Source: Actinobacteria bacterium HGW-Actinobacteria-6
GTDB taxonomy: Bacteria > Actinomycetota > Coriobacteriia > Anaerosomatales > Anaerosomataceae
DNA length: 64,000 bases
Assembly (NCBI GenBank): GCA_002841295.1
Contig: PHEU01000002.1
Span: forward strand, 62,001-126,000
Reading direction: 5' to 3'
Shown here: in pieces, positions 18,901 to 24,614 of the stretch
Position numbering within the stretch: position 1 is the stretch's first letter
How the letters are laid out: the number at the start of each line of letters is the position of its first letter
Notes under the pieces: model-generated
The model's input: the letters and a program-made list of their open reading frames with translations, nothing else
What the model was told of the DNA's origin: nothing
The model's database searches: none
Program-made: the position numbers and the translations under genes

Positions 18901-19863
18901 CGCGCTTGAGGGCTCCACGCTCACGCCGCTTGAGGGCGTGACGGCTATACCCGCCTCGGGAGCCGGCTGATATTGCCCGCTCGGTAACACCCGGAATGCC
19001 TGGATGGTAAGGGTGGCCGAGTGAGCCTCGCTCACCGTGAGACGTGCCGCCGAAAGCTGGAGCACGTAACCCACGGGCTTGTCCGGCTCTGGCTCAGGCT
19101 CCCCTTTCTTCGCACGCGCACTCGCGGCCGCTCCGGCCATCGCAATCGCTGCAGCGGCCACAGCGGCGATGCCGCCCGTGACAGTGCGCCACGGCGAGGA
19201 GCCTTCACCGTCGCCGGGTACAGCGGGTCCCGCGCTCCCGCCGGAAGCGTTGAATCGAAGCGACGTTAGGACCGACTCGACGTCGTTGGTCATCGCATTG
19301 AAGTTGGCCTCGGTCTCGTCGCCCGCTATATACCCTCCTCCAGACACGTAGATGCCGCCGTCATCGGTGGGGATCCAGTACTGGTACTCGGTCTGGAACC
19401 AGTTGTAGTCGTCGTATCCCTTGTACACGCCGACGTTTGACCAGGCTTCAAGCCCGCCGAGGGTCGTCTCCTTGGCTCCTGCCCACACGTAGTCGATCTG
19501 CTCGGCCACCTGATCTGCGCTCGTGTAGAGCGTCACTGACCCGCCCGAACGCGCGGCGAAGTCCTCAAAGGATGTGAAGTAGTTCTCCTCGGGCAGGCCT
19601 GTGTAGGGGTTCTCGGGAGTCAAGGCCTTAACAAGGACGTCCGCCGTCCCGCCCCAGCCATCGATGTCGCCGTACTCTCCGTTGGCCGAGAAGTAGCCCT
19701 CGTCATTGCTGCCCAGCATCCAGAAGCCCGGCAGGTCGTAGTCAGTCACCAGATTGCCAGCGGCCAAAGCCAGGGCCGGCAGCACGAAGATCACCGCGAG
19801 GGAGATGAGCGTGCAGATAGCGATTGCGCGGCGGAGCCGGGTACGTCGATGTGCGCGTATCAT
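15952..19863 (-). CDS. Giant secreted/anchored multidomain protein, possible polymorphic-toxin-like effector
   Basis: 1303 residues, function unknown. Order: a short Arg-rich start and signal-anchor helix (about 13-35), an aromatic-rich extracellular-type domain (37-205), a second Ala-rich transmembrane helix (about 228-248), a charged EPEPEP linker, several Ig-like beta domains (about 265-700), a helical region with Trp/Gly-rich membrane-like segments (about 740-900), a Pro/Lys linker with four copies of PEKKPDA-like heptads (about 957-985), and a globular C-terminal part (about 1000-1303). That part contains DRDYRAGYVTTGPDG, FIEFKKESW and HQQLATDQYHAEAS. The layout of beta repeats, linker and variable C-terminal domain recalls polymorphic toxins, but I recognise no catalytic family and see no immunity gene downstream. 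The start at 19863 overlaps the stop of the zinc-ribbon gene (ATGA). Confidence 0.75.
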   Translation of the reverse strand: MIRAHRRTRLRRAIAICTLISLAVIFVLPALALAAGNLVTDYDLPGFWMLGSNDEGYFSANGEYGDIDGWGGTADVLVKALTPENPYTGLPEENYFTSFEDFAARSGGSVTLYTSADQVAEQIDYVWAGAKETTLGGLEAWSNVGVYKGYDDYNWFQTEYQYWIPTDDGGIYVSGGGYIAGDETEANFNAMTNDVESVLTSLRFNASGGSAGPAVPGDGEGSSPWRTVTGGIAAVAAAAIAMAGAAASARAKKGEPEPEPDKPVGYVLQLSAARLTVSEAHSATLTIQAFRVLPSGQYQPAPEAGIAVTPSSGVSVEPSSAYGTLSAAVWQTGPVAMGAGIAIQATAPSGTTQAMVRVAAAGASRIATRFEPAGKLELRCEGEDSVTLVAAVELIGADAMDPAIDPATVRASIAFAEDSEWLEISAPADYEDGRAITVRASRPDSTSFVQPPESAAVRVTAMVGERPLTAIVTITLARLPQLEAQPDQISLAADSGESAEIRVWVESGSGVQWQFDTEWREGARLIATPDITSTGASTATLTLTESAGDRLDPARPQTAATLVVLARAEGFEPLKREIEVIVTQEGIFIDRTNVDPSTGAFHLKADGSATPVDIDVRVFVRDPATNTIAPDIALAQRVQLEIAGEEGTPGRAGLKSGGLLVAPAGVRPGNVPSATFRLGIERQLPTGGEALPATLRASVPGHDEGPYSTLVPLRLLGVNTDPFSAAWQTELDGCRDVIQFYVPHEYQERLHALVNERSLTMGAEGLYKMRMQLWSFAHDQLTKEAHEYMDMGWWIQQIEDTLDWVSWCGDIAFGVASGTYLGVVGAVAIGMLKPMLVSAMEVWLAGGSLDDWLAAQTSMLTGTAEGLLTDPDVLSKLTADKKAIAWALFIAYYFAKELYNDPNLSVTNAMKNVGKQLRDEGLIMFLRHIANMKSVRGPGIDAGTAKKSGTPDSPDARKQPDAPEKKPDAPEKKPDAPEKQPDAPEKSAPKKPKGSPQERAAAIADDIAAKTADGKPLDRATVERIMVDPDAMRELKNTNPEAWAKINETRAEVYKGHDADLKEWIEKNVPDAEGRRVEIRSVGTIDGVDRDYRAGYVTTGPDGTQRFIEFKKESWAGESQRIFAKETGGPTDPKGAAKWAKDHQQLATDQYHAEASVDMADQGTIYNERTGKWERTQLTPNADLVKRGESTLIDPEGYGKTYESKVAEAYHEGNHLDAYAQADKAVHSLECVREGYAVQHYGIKQLPPKIDAGMQAIKDVQTGKLTPAEADARLRELKYTGGLPDFMEKVSGQFAGLKWARKA
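16908..16991 (-). repeat. Tandem 21-bp coding repeat (four units)
   Basis: Four successive 21-base units encode PDAPEKK/PDAPEKQ heptads, a flexible Pro/Lys linker in the giant protein. The copies differ by only a few bases, so copy number may vary by slippage. Confidence 0.85.
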
Positions 19864-20501
19864 GACCGCCTCCTCAGTGCCACCGAGGCTGTCTTGAGCG
19901 CCATCACGAGCGCCGAGGCGGTCGCTACCGCCATGGGCACCAGCGTGAGCAGCGGCGTTCCGTTTGCCAGCCCCGCGAGAAGCGTCCCGCCGAGCGAAAC
20001 GATCTGAACGACAGCCGTCACCAGCGAGACCACGCCCGTGAGGCCGCGTAGCGCGCCGCCTTTGGAGCCGGTGATCAAAGAGAGCAGCGACGTCAGGCCT
20101 CCGCCAAGTGCACGAGGGATAGCCGCCGCTAGTGCTGCCGGTCCCCCGGAGACACCCGCCACGAACAGGTCGAGCGCCACCGTGGCGGCCATCGAAAGAC
20201 CGGGTCGCCTCAAAGAGCGCTGCACGACGGTCCGAGCGGCCGGCATGGCTGCAGCCGACAGCATCGCGCGAAGATCCGGTGTCTGGCCGGCTACGATCGT
20301 CTGCCAGGGAAGACCGGCGACCATGGATGCCGCCCCGGATGCAGTCGCAACGACACCCGCAACGGAAGTGGGCCGCGGCGCGGGTATTGGCCGACCCGCT
20401 GCCGGGAGAGTTCGAGGACTCCCACATCCGGTACAGAACGGGTCAGAACCGACGAATCGTCTCCCACATCGAGTGCAGAATGGCGCGGACCCGTCACTCA
20501 T
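19860..20501 (-). CDS. Zinc-ribbon membrane-associated protein
   Basis: 213 residues. The N-terminus holds a double zinc ribbon (FCTRCGRRF and FCTGCGSPR, residues 8-30), followed by a Pro-rich linker and a mainly Ala/Gly/Val-rich hydrophobic body with several candidate membrane segments (about 60-80, 110-135, 155-205). It is translationally coupled to the giant protein gene (stop and start overlap in ATGA), so the two products very likely act together, perhaps as a membrane partner or assembly factor. No enzymatic motif is seen. Function unknown. Confidence 0.8.
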   Translation of the reverse strand: MSDGSAPFCTRCGRRFVGSDPFCTGCGSPRTLPAAGRPIPAPRPTSVAGVVATASGAASMVAGLPWQTIVAGQTPDLRAMLSAAAMPAARTVVQRSLRRPGLSMAATVALDLFVAGVSGGPAALAAAIPRALGGGLTSLLSLITGSKGGALRGLTGVVSLVTAVVQIVSLGGTLLAGLANGTPLLTLVPMAVATASALVMALKTASVALRRRS

Positions 20502-20613
20502 GGAGCCCCCCTAGGCTCGTGTTGCATCCGAAGTGACTATAACGGAGCCGGCGCAGTACGAGCCACCTTCGCACGTCATTGCTATGATGAGCCCAGACTA
20601 CGATGCAGGATGG

Positions 20614-21225
20614 ATGGGGGTTCTCGTGCCTAAGATGCCAGACACTGCGACCACACCTGATCCGATCGAGTGGACCTACGACATCCCGCTGCTTACCAGC
20701 CGCTTCATGGTGTGGGACTTCGTGCGCGTGATCTTGCTCTCTGTTGTGGCGATGTATGTGATCGTCGCCCTGGGCGGTCTGATCATCGAACAAGAACTGA
20801 TCATCTTGCCGCCGATGGTGTTCGTCCTCACGACCGGCATCATGGCGAGCCTGTTCGTCCTCACGAGCCTCCTACTGGGCAACCGCCAGGGCGCGCGTTT
20901 CACCGTTGGTGCACGCGGCGTCGAGTACCGTGCCGAGAAGCGCGAGCGCTCCATGAACAAGCTAGTCGTACTAGTGGGCCTGCTCGCGCTCAATCCCACC
21001 ACGGCCGGCGCAGGAACGCTTGCTATGACACGCGAACGAATGCTTGTCCCCTGGGAGAGCATTCATCGCGTCGTCGTCTACCCCCGCGCTCGCGTCATCG
21101 CACTACGCAACTCATGGCGCACGGTCCTCCGCCTCCACTGCCCGGCAGAGCTGTTCGATGACGTCGTCGGCGCGGTCGAGACGCACCACCGCGCTGCAAT
21201 CGAGAGCGCCTCGCCCAGAGACTAG
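20614..21225 (+). CDS. Membrane protein of unknown function
   Basis: About 203 residues. Two strong transmembrane helices (about residues 38-60 and 68-90 of this model), then a soluble part resembling a PH-like domain: RFTVGARGVEYRA, PWESIHRVVVYP, RVIALRN. Such two-helix plus PH-like layouts occur in YdbT/YcxB-type membrane proteins. The frame is open back to a GTG at 20533, and a GTG at 20626 with GGGGG ahead is also possible; ATG at 20614 is a compromise. A TATGAT at 20583-20588 may be the -10 box. It is divergent from the zinc-ribbon/giant protein pair and may belong to the same function. Confidence 0.65.
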   Translation: MGVLVPKMPDTATTPDPIEWTYDIPLLTSRFMVWDFVRVILLSVVAMYVIVALGGLIIEQELIILPPMVFVLTTGIMASLFVLTSLLLGNRQGARFTVGARGVEYRAEKRERSMNKLVVLVGLLALNPTTAGAGTLAMTRERMLVPWESIHRVVVYPRARVIALRNSWRTVLRLHCPAELFDDVVGAVETHHRAAIESASPRD

Positions 21226-21258
21226 AACGCCCGCCCCTCGTCACGAGGAACGGGCGTT
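21226..21258 (+). terminator. Terminator hairpin, duplicated copy
   Basis: AACGCCCG...CGGGCGTT with inner CCTCGT/ACGAGG. It directly follows the membrane-protein stop and is nearly identical to the hairpin at 22013-22044 beside tRNA-Ser(CGA), because both belong to a duplicated block. Confidence 0.75.
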
Positions 21259-21268
21259 GGTATCTATC

Positions 21269-21326
21269 TGGCAGAGAGGGAGGGGTTGAACCCTCGTGGC
21301 GAGGGGATGCCCCCTGAACAACCTAG
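21269..21326 (-). pseudogene. Degenerate 3' fragment of tRNA-Ser (displaced copy)
   Basis: Plus-strand TGGCAGAGAGGGAGGGG, then TTGAACCCTCGTGGCG, matches the 3' half (CCA end, acceptor strand, T arm, variable arm) of the intact tRNA-Ser(CGA) at 22056-22148, in the same orientation but with substitutions and one missing base in the T loop. The anticodon arm is absent. Together with the duplicated terminator next to it, it looks like the far end of a tRNA-targeted insertion. Confidence 0.75.
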
Positions 21327-21378
21327 CCGTGTCGCGGAAGGGCTGCACTCGTCGTCAGGCCGCACGCACACCAAACAG

Positions 21379-21720
21379 TCACTCGACGACCAGCACACCC
21401 ATCACCATGTCGCTCTGACAGATCAGCGAGTACTGTCCCGGATCAAGTGCAGGCAGTTCAACCGTGCCGCCACCGTCGGTGAGGTCCTCATAAATGCCGA
21501 ACTGATCGAACTTGACTGCGGCGGTGCACCCCCCGCCTGGGCCGAACTCGAGACGAATCGGCTGGCCAGCCTTTGCGGCGACAGCTGGCTCGAATGTGCC
21601 TTGCGACGACACCTCGATCACCTGTCGGCCATCCGCCGACTCTTCGGCACTCTGTGCACACCCGGTGACAGACAGAGCGACCAGCACCGACACGACCAGA
21701 ACGAGTAGACGACTCCGCAT
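21379..21720 (-). CDS. Cupredoxin-like lipoprotein
   Basis: 113 residues. Signal peptide with lipobox VTGC (Cys21). The mature part is a small beta-sandwich with the copper-protein C-terminal pattern YSLICQSDMVMGVLVVE, where C...M are placed as in plastocyanin-like cupredoxin domains (usual form C-G-M-x-M-x-G). The expected first histidine ligand is not clear: the segment GTFEPAVAAKAGQP has the fold signature but no His, so copper binding is uncertain. The start is fixed by AAAGGAG five bases before the ATG; the frame upstream of it belongs to the remnant next door. It lies inside the tRNA-Ser-bracketed islet. Confidence 0.75.
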   Translation of the reverse strand: MRSRLLVLVVSVLVALSVTGCAQSAEESADGRQVIEVSSQGTFEPAVAAKAGQPIRLEFGPGGGCTAAVKFDQFGIYEDLTDGGGTVELPALDPGQYSLICQSDMVMGVLVVE

Positions 21721-21804
21721 GCGCACTCCTTTGACGTTGACTCTCAGTACGCACCTTTTGCAACAAGCGTGCCGGACTCCCTTCGAGTGCTCTCCCGACG
21801 GAAC

Positions 21805-21975
21805 AGTCAGGCGCTTCACCGCGCGGATCCAGCCTGATGGCTTCTCGTCTGCGAACGGTGAGCCCAGCACACACTCATACAGAACGCCCTCGTGCTCCGG
21901 GTCTGCGAATGCCGCAAAGCCGAAGCGACCGTACCACCGGGGGTCACCGACCAGCCGCATGCGTCGATGCACCAG
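21805..21975 (-). pseudogene. Remnant of a GNAT-type acetyltransferase (C-terminal piece)
   Basis: Codons read HRRMRLVGDPRWYGRFGFA, the VGDPxYYGRFGF motif at the end of the acetyl-CoA-binding core in YhbS-like acetyltransferases, then about 40 more residues to KRLTV. There is no start codon with a ribosome site and no N-terminal half; upstream the frame runs into tRNA-Ser. So it is a truncated leftover. The rest of 21721-22012 shows no gene. Confidence 0.6.
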
Positions 21976-22012
21976 CGTTTGAGTCCCGGCAGCGGCTACA
22001 CCGCGAAAAGCG

Positions 22013-22044
22013 AACGCCCGCCCCTCTTCACGAGGAACGGGCGT
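22013..22044 (-). terminator. Terminator of tRNA-Ser(CGA)
   Basis: ACGCCCG...CGGGCGT stem with inner CCTC/GAGG, just past the tRNA 3' end, followed on the minus strand by a TTCGCTTTT run. Nearly identical to 21226-21258. Confidence 0.75.
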
Positions 22045-22055
22045 CGATATCTTTG

Positions 22056-22148
22056 TGGCGGAGAGGGAGGGATTCGAACCCTCGTAGCGGGGGATACCCG
22101 CTAAACAGTTTTCGAGACTGCCGCATTCAACCACTCTGCCACCTCTCC
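22056..22148 (-). tRNA. tRNA-Ser (anticodon CGA)
   Basis: Acceptor GGAGAGG pairs with CCTCTCC, the long class II variable arm is present, the T loop is TTCGAAT, and CCA is encoded. The anticodon loop CTCGAAA reads codon UCG. This is the intact parent of the fragment at 21269. Confidence 0.95.
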
Positions 22149-22223
22149 AGGTGGCGCTCGCCGCACACAGCGGCTCCAGGCGCAACGGCTAGTATAGCCA
22201 GCGAACGCGTTCCAGGCAAAGTC

Positions 22224-22253
22224 TTGTATCGGCAATACCCCTAGGGGTATACT
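22224..22253 (+). promoter_or_regulatory. Promoter with CsoR-type operator
   Basis: TTGTAT (22224-22229) and TATACT (22248-22253) are 18 bases apart. A perfect 16-base palindrome ATACCCCTAGGGGTAT (22235-22250) fills the spacer and overlaps the -10 box. G/C-tract palindromes of this kind are operators of CsoR/RcnR/CstR-family repressors (copper, nickel or sulfane sulfur). Binding there would block transcription of the twin permeases. No csoR gene is in the window. Confidence 0.75.
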
Positions 22254-22287
22254 CGCACACTGCCCTACCCCGGCACGAAGGAGATTC

Positions 22288-22770
22288 GTGGATCCTACAG
22301 GCATCATCTACCTCATCGGCGTGGCTCTCGCCTACGCATTCTTCTGGCGCCGGTCACCCGGGCGTGCGAGCAAGGCCCTGGCGGGTGGCTCCAAGTCATT
22401 CACCGGGATGCTCCCCACGTTCATCGCCGTGTTCGGTCTCGTCGGGCTCTTCGAGACCTTCATCCCCCCGGCGCTCATCGAGCGCCTTATGGGCTCGTCA
22501 TCCGGCGCCCTGTCGCTGCTGGTCGGGACTGCGCTCGGCACGGTTGCCACCGGCCCGCCCGCTGGCGCATACCCCATCGCCGCGACGCTGCTCAAAGGCG
22601 GCGCATGGGCCCCGGCGGTCGCCGCGTTCATCGTGTCCTGGATACTCGTCGGGTTCGTTTCGCTCCCCATGGAGTCGCGCGTCTTCGGCGTGAAGTTCGC
22701 CGTGCTGCGCAACGGGATCTCCATCCTGGCGTCCATGGTCATCGGCGTATTGATGGGAGTGGTGCTCTGA
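22288..22770 (+). CDS. Half-length COG0701-type permease (N-terminal unit)
   Basis: 160-residue membrane protein with about five hydrophobic segments. It carries family-like motifs: TGMLPTFIAVFGLVGLFE, a GALSLLVGTALGT stretch and TGPPAGAYPIA, all seen in the predicted permease family COG0701/ArsP (PF03773). Canonical members are about 300-350 residues with two repeated halves; here each half is a separate gene and this is the first. GTG start with GAAGGAG upstream. Its stop overlaps the next start (TGATG). The transported solute is unknown; the CsoR-type operator hints at metal or sulfur-species stress. Confidence 0.75.
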   Translation: MDPTGIIYLIGVALAYAFFWRRSPGRASKALAGGSKSFTGMLPTFIAVFGLVGLFETFIPPALIERLMGSSSGALSLLVGTALGTVATGPPAGAYPIAATLLKGGAWAPAVAAFIVSWILVGFVSLPMESRVFGVKFAVLRNGISILASMVIGVLMGVVL

Positions 22771-23309
22771 TGGTCGGTCCTTCTGCCGAGAAGCCCTCGT
22801 TCTCCAAGGCGCTTGCCCCGTACCGGGTGGTAGCGCTTGTCGGCGCCGTCTACGCGGTGGCAGCCCTCATCTCCCCTGAGCGCGCCGGACACGCCGCACT
22901 AGTCGCCGCGAAGTCGTTCCTCGGCGTCGCCCCGATCATCGTCGCAGTGTTCGCTGCGCTCGGCTTGGTCCAGGTCTTCGTGGACAAGCAGGCGCTGGCG
23001 CGACACCTCGGCGATCGCGCGGGACTCCCCGCCCTCCTTACCGCAGCTGCGGCCGGCACTATCCTGGTGGGTCCGGTCTTCGTCATCTTCCCGCTCATGA
23101 AGACCCTGCGAGATCACGGCACCAGCTGGGCGGTAATCACCACCACACTGACGGCCTGGGCGGTCAAGCTGCCGATGCTCCCGCTAGAAGCTGGTTTCCT
23201 CGGCTGGAAGTTCGCTGTGGCACGTACGGTGCTCACACTTATGACCGCAGTCGCGATGGGCGCTATCATGGGACGCCTGATGCGAGACTCGGAGCAGACG
23301 AAGAGATAG
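22770..23309 (+). CDS. Half-length COG0701-type permease (C-terminal unit)
   Basis: 179 residues, about five transmembrane helices. Motifs mirror the preceding gene: SFLGVAPIIVAVFAALGLVQVF, AGTILVGPVFVIFPL and LPLEAGFLGWKF, consistent with an internal duplication. It is coupled to the first gene by a one-base overlap, and the two products likely form a heterodimer equal to one full ArsP-like permease. A longer frame back to 22605 is only read-through. RBS GGGAG lies inside the preceding gene. Confidence 0.75.
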   Translation: MVGPSAEKPSFSKALAPYRVVALVGAVYAVAALISPERAGHAALVAAKSFLGVAPIIVAVFAALGLVQVFVDKQALARHLGDRAGLPALLTAAAAGTILVGPVFVIFPLMKTLRDHGTSWAVITTTLTAWAVKLPMLPLEAGFLGWKFAVARTVLTLMTAVAMGAIMGRLMRDSEQTKR

Positions 23310-23316
23310 GAAGCCG

Positions 23317-23700
23317 GTGGGCAGATATGTTCTCCTGTCGCTGGGATGGATCTTCCTGGGGATAGGCGTCATCGGGATGGTCCTGCCCGTCCTCCCAACA
23401 ACGCCCTTCGTTCTGCTTGCCGCGGCTTGCTTCATGCGAAGCTCGGAGCGCATCCACTCCTGGCTGGTCACGCATCCCATCTTCGGCAAGCAGATCGCGG
23501 ACTACCTTGCGGGGAAGGGTCTGCGCCTGAGGACTAAGATCGTGGCGATTGGCACTTTATGGGCAAGCATCATCGCCTCCGCAATCTGGGTGGTCCCGTA
23601 CCTGATCGCCGACGCAGTCATGGTCGCGATCGCGGCCTGGGTGACGGCGTACATACTCCGGTTGCCGACAGCTTCCCCGCTCTACGCCTCGACAGAGTGA
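23317..23700 (+). CDS. YbaN/DUF454 family inner-membrane protein
   Basis: 127 residues with three hydrophobic segments. The family hallmark is present: LGWIFLGIGVIGMVLPVLPTTPF near the N-terminus, then an acidic/aromatic stretch FMRSSERIHSWLVTHPIFG. Function of DUF454 is unknown. GTG start seven bases after the permease stop, so probably the third gene of that operon. A strong terminator follows. Confidence 0.85.
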   Translation: MGRYVLLSLGWIFLGIGVIGMVLPVLPTTPFVLLAAACFMRSSERIHSWLVTHPIFGKQIADYLAGKGLRLRTKIVAIGTLWASIIASAIWVVPYLIADAVMVAIAAWVTAYILRLPTASPLYASTE

Positions 23701-23730
23701 GAACATGCCCGCAACACAGCCGTAAACGCC

Positions 23731-23760
23731 AACGACCCCGATCATCGTGATCGGGGTCGT
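23731..23760. terminator. Bidirectional terminator
   Basis: ACGACCCCGATCA, loop TCG, TGATCGGGGTCGT, a perfect 13-base stem, between the DUF454 gene and the 3' end of tRNA-Ser(GGA). It may end both transcripts. Confidence 0.85.
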
Positions 23761-23772
23761 GTGTGTTCAATC

Positions 23773-23865
23773 TGGCGGAGAGTCAGGGATTCGAACCCTG
23801 GATACGGTTTAACGCCGCATACACGATTTCCAGTCGTGCTCCTTAAACCACTCGGACAACTCTCC
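23773..23865 (-). tRNA. tRNA-Ser (anticodon GGA)
   Basis: Acceptor GGAGAGT/ACTCTCC, long variable arm, T loop TTCGAAT, encoded CCA. The anticodon loop is CTGGAAA, reading UCC and UCU. Confidence 0.95.
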
Positions 23866-23981
23866 GCGCGCGCGTCCTGGATATGGTGCGGAGCGCAAAC
23901 GCGAGTATAGCGAGTGAACCCTGGTCGGGCAAACGCTCCGAGGTTACAGTGGTAGCAGGTCACCGAATGGGGAGGTTCGAG

Positions 23982-24611
23982 ATGACGTCTGAGAACGCAG
24001 GATTCTGCGCCAAGTGCGGGGCGGCGCTTACCACCGGGAATAGCTTCTGCACAGGCTGCGGCGCGCCGATTCCCACGCCGACAGAACCGGCCCCACCTTC
24101 AGCGCAAACCGTCGCGGCGCCTGTCTATGCACCGCCATCGTCTTCCGAGCAGATCCTGTCCATCCTCGGCGGGATTACGATTGCGAGCGGCTTCATGGGT
24201 CTGAAGCGCACGTCGTACACGATGATCATGACGAGCACGCGTGTGATTCTGGCCGAGCTCACCCAAGACATGCTCAAGTCCGCAATCGAAGACGCGCGCT
24301 CAGATACCAAGGCCGAAGGCGGCGGTTTCTTCAAGCAATGGGGCGCACAGCTGGCCGCCTCCTTCTCGTACGCAGAGCGCTACTGGGAGATGGCCCCCGA
24401 TGCCGCGCTTGCCGAGACACCGGGGAACTTCGCCTGGGACAGAAACGCGATCGAGAAGATCAAGCTGCGGGCCGGGATGACGCGCGACGAGGCCGCAGAT
24501 GATCCTGACTACATCACCGTCAAAACGGGCGGCAACAAGTTCAAACTGCTGATGGGCGCGGGTTCGTTCGCACACGCGAAGAAGGCTCTCCTCGCGGCAG
24601 GGCTGATCTAG
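23982..24611 (+). CDS. Zinc-ribbon protein with PH-like C-terminal domain
   Basis: 209 residues. A double zinc ribbon (FCAKCGAAL and FCTGCGAPI, residues 7-30), then a Pro-rich linker and a soluble domain without clear membrane helices, with a stretch RTSYTMIMTSTRVILAEL that resembles a PH-like fold and a late KIKLRAG...GGNKFKLLMG segment. The start at 23982 has GGGGAGG seven bases upstream. The N-terminal ribbon is arranged like that of the protein at 19860-20501. Function unknown. Confidence 0.82.
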   Translation: MTSENAGFCAKCGAALTTGNSFCTGCGAPIPTPTEPAPPSAQTVAAPVYAPPSSSEQILSILGGITIASGFMGLKRTSYTMIMTSTRVILAELTQDMLKSAIEDARSDTKAEGGGFFKQWGAQLAASFSYAERYWEMAPDAALAETPGNFAWDRNAIEKIKLRAGMTRDEAADDPDYITVKTGGNKFKLLMGAGSFAHAKKALLAAGLI

Positions 24612-24614
24612 AAA

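Noticed and set aside
19864-20427. Extension of the giant protein frame upstream to 20427
   Set aside because: This stretch is in another frame of a real zinc-ribbon gene with CxxC motifs, and the ATGA overlap at 19860-19863 gives a natural start.
21721-22185. Long minus-strand frame joining the cupredoxin gene to sequence through tRNA-Ser
   Set aside because: It reads through a tRNA and a pseudogene fragment; a strong Shine-Dalgarno site places the true start at 21720.
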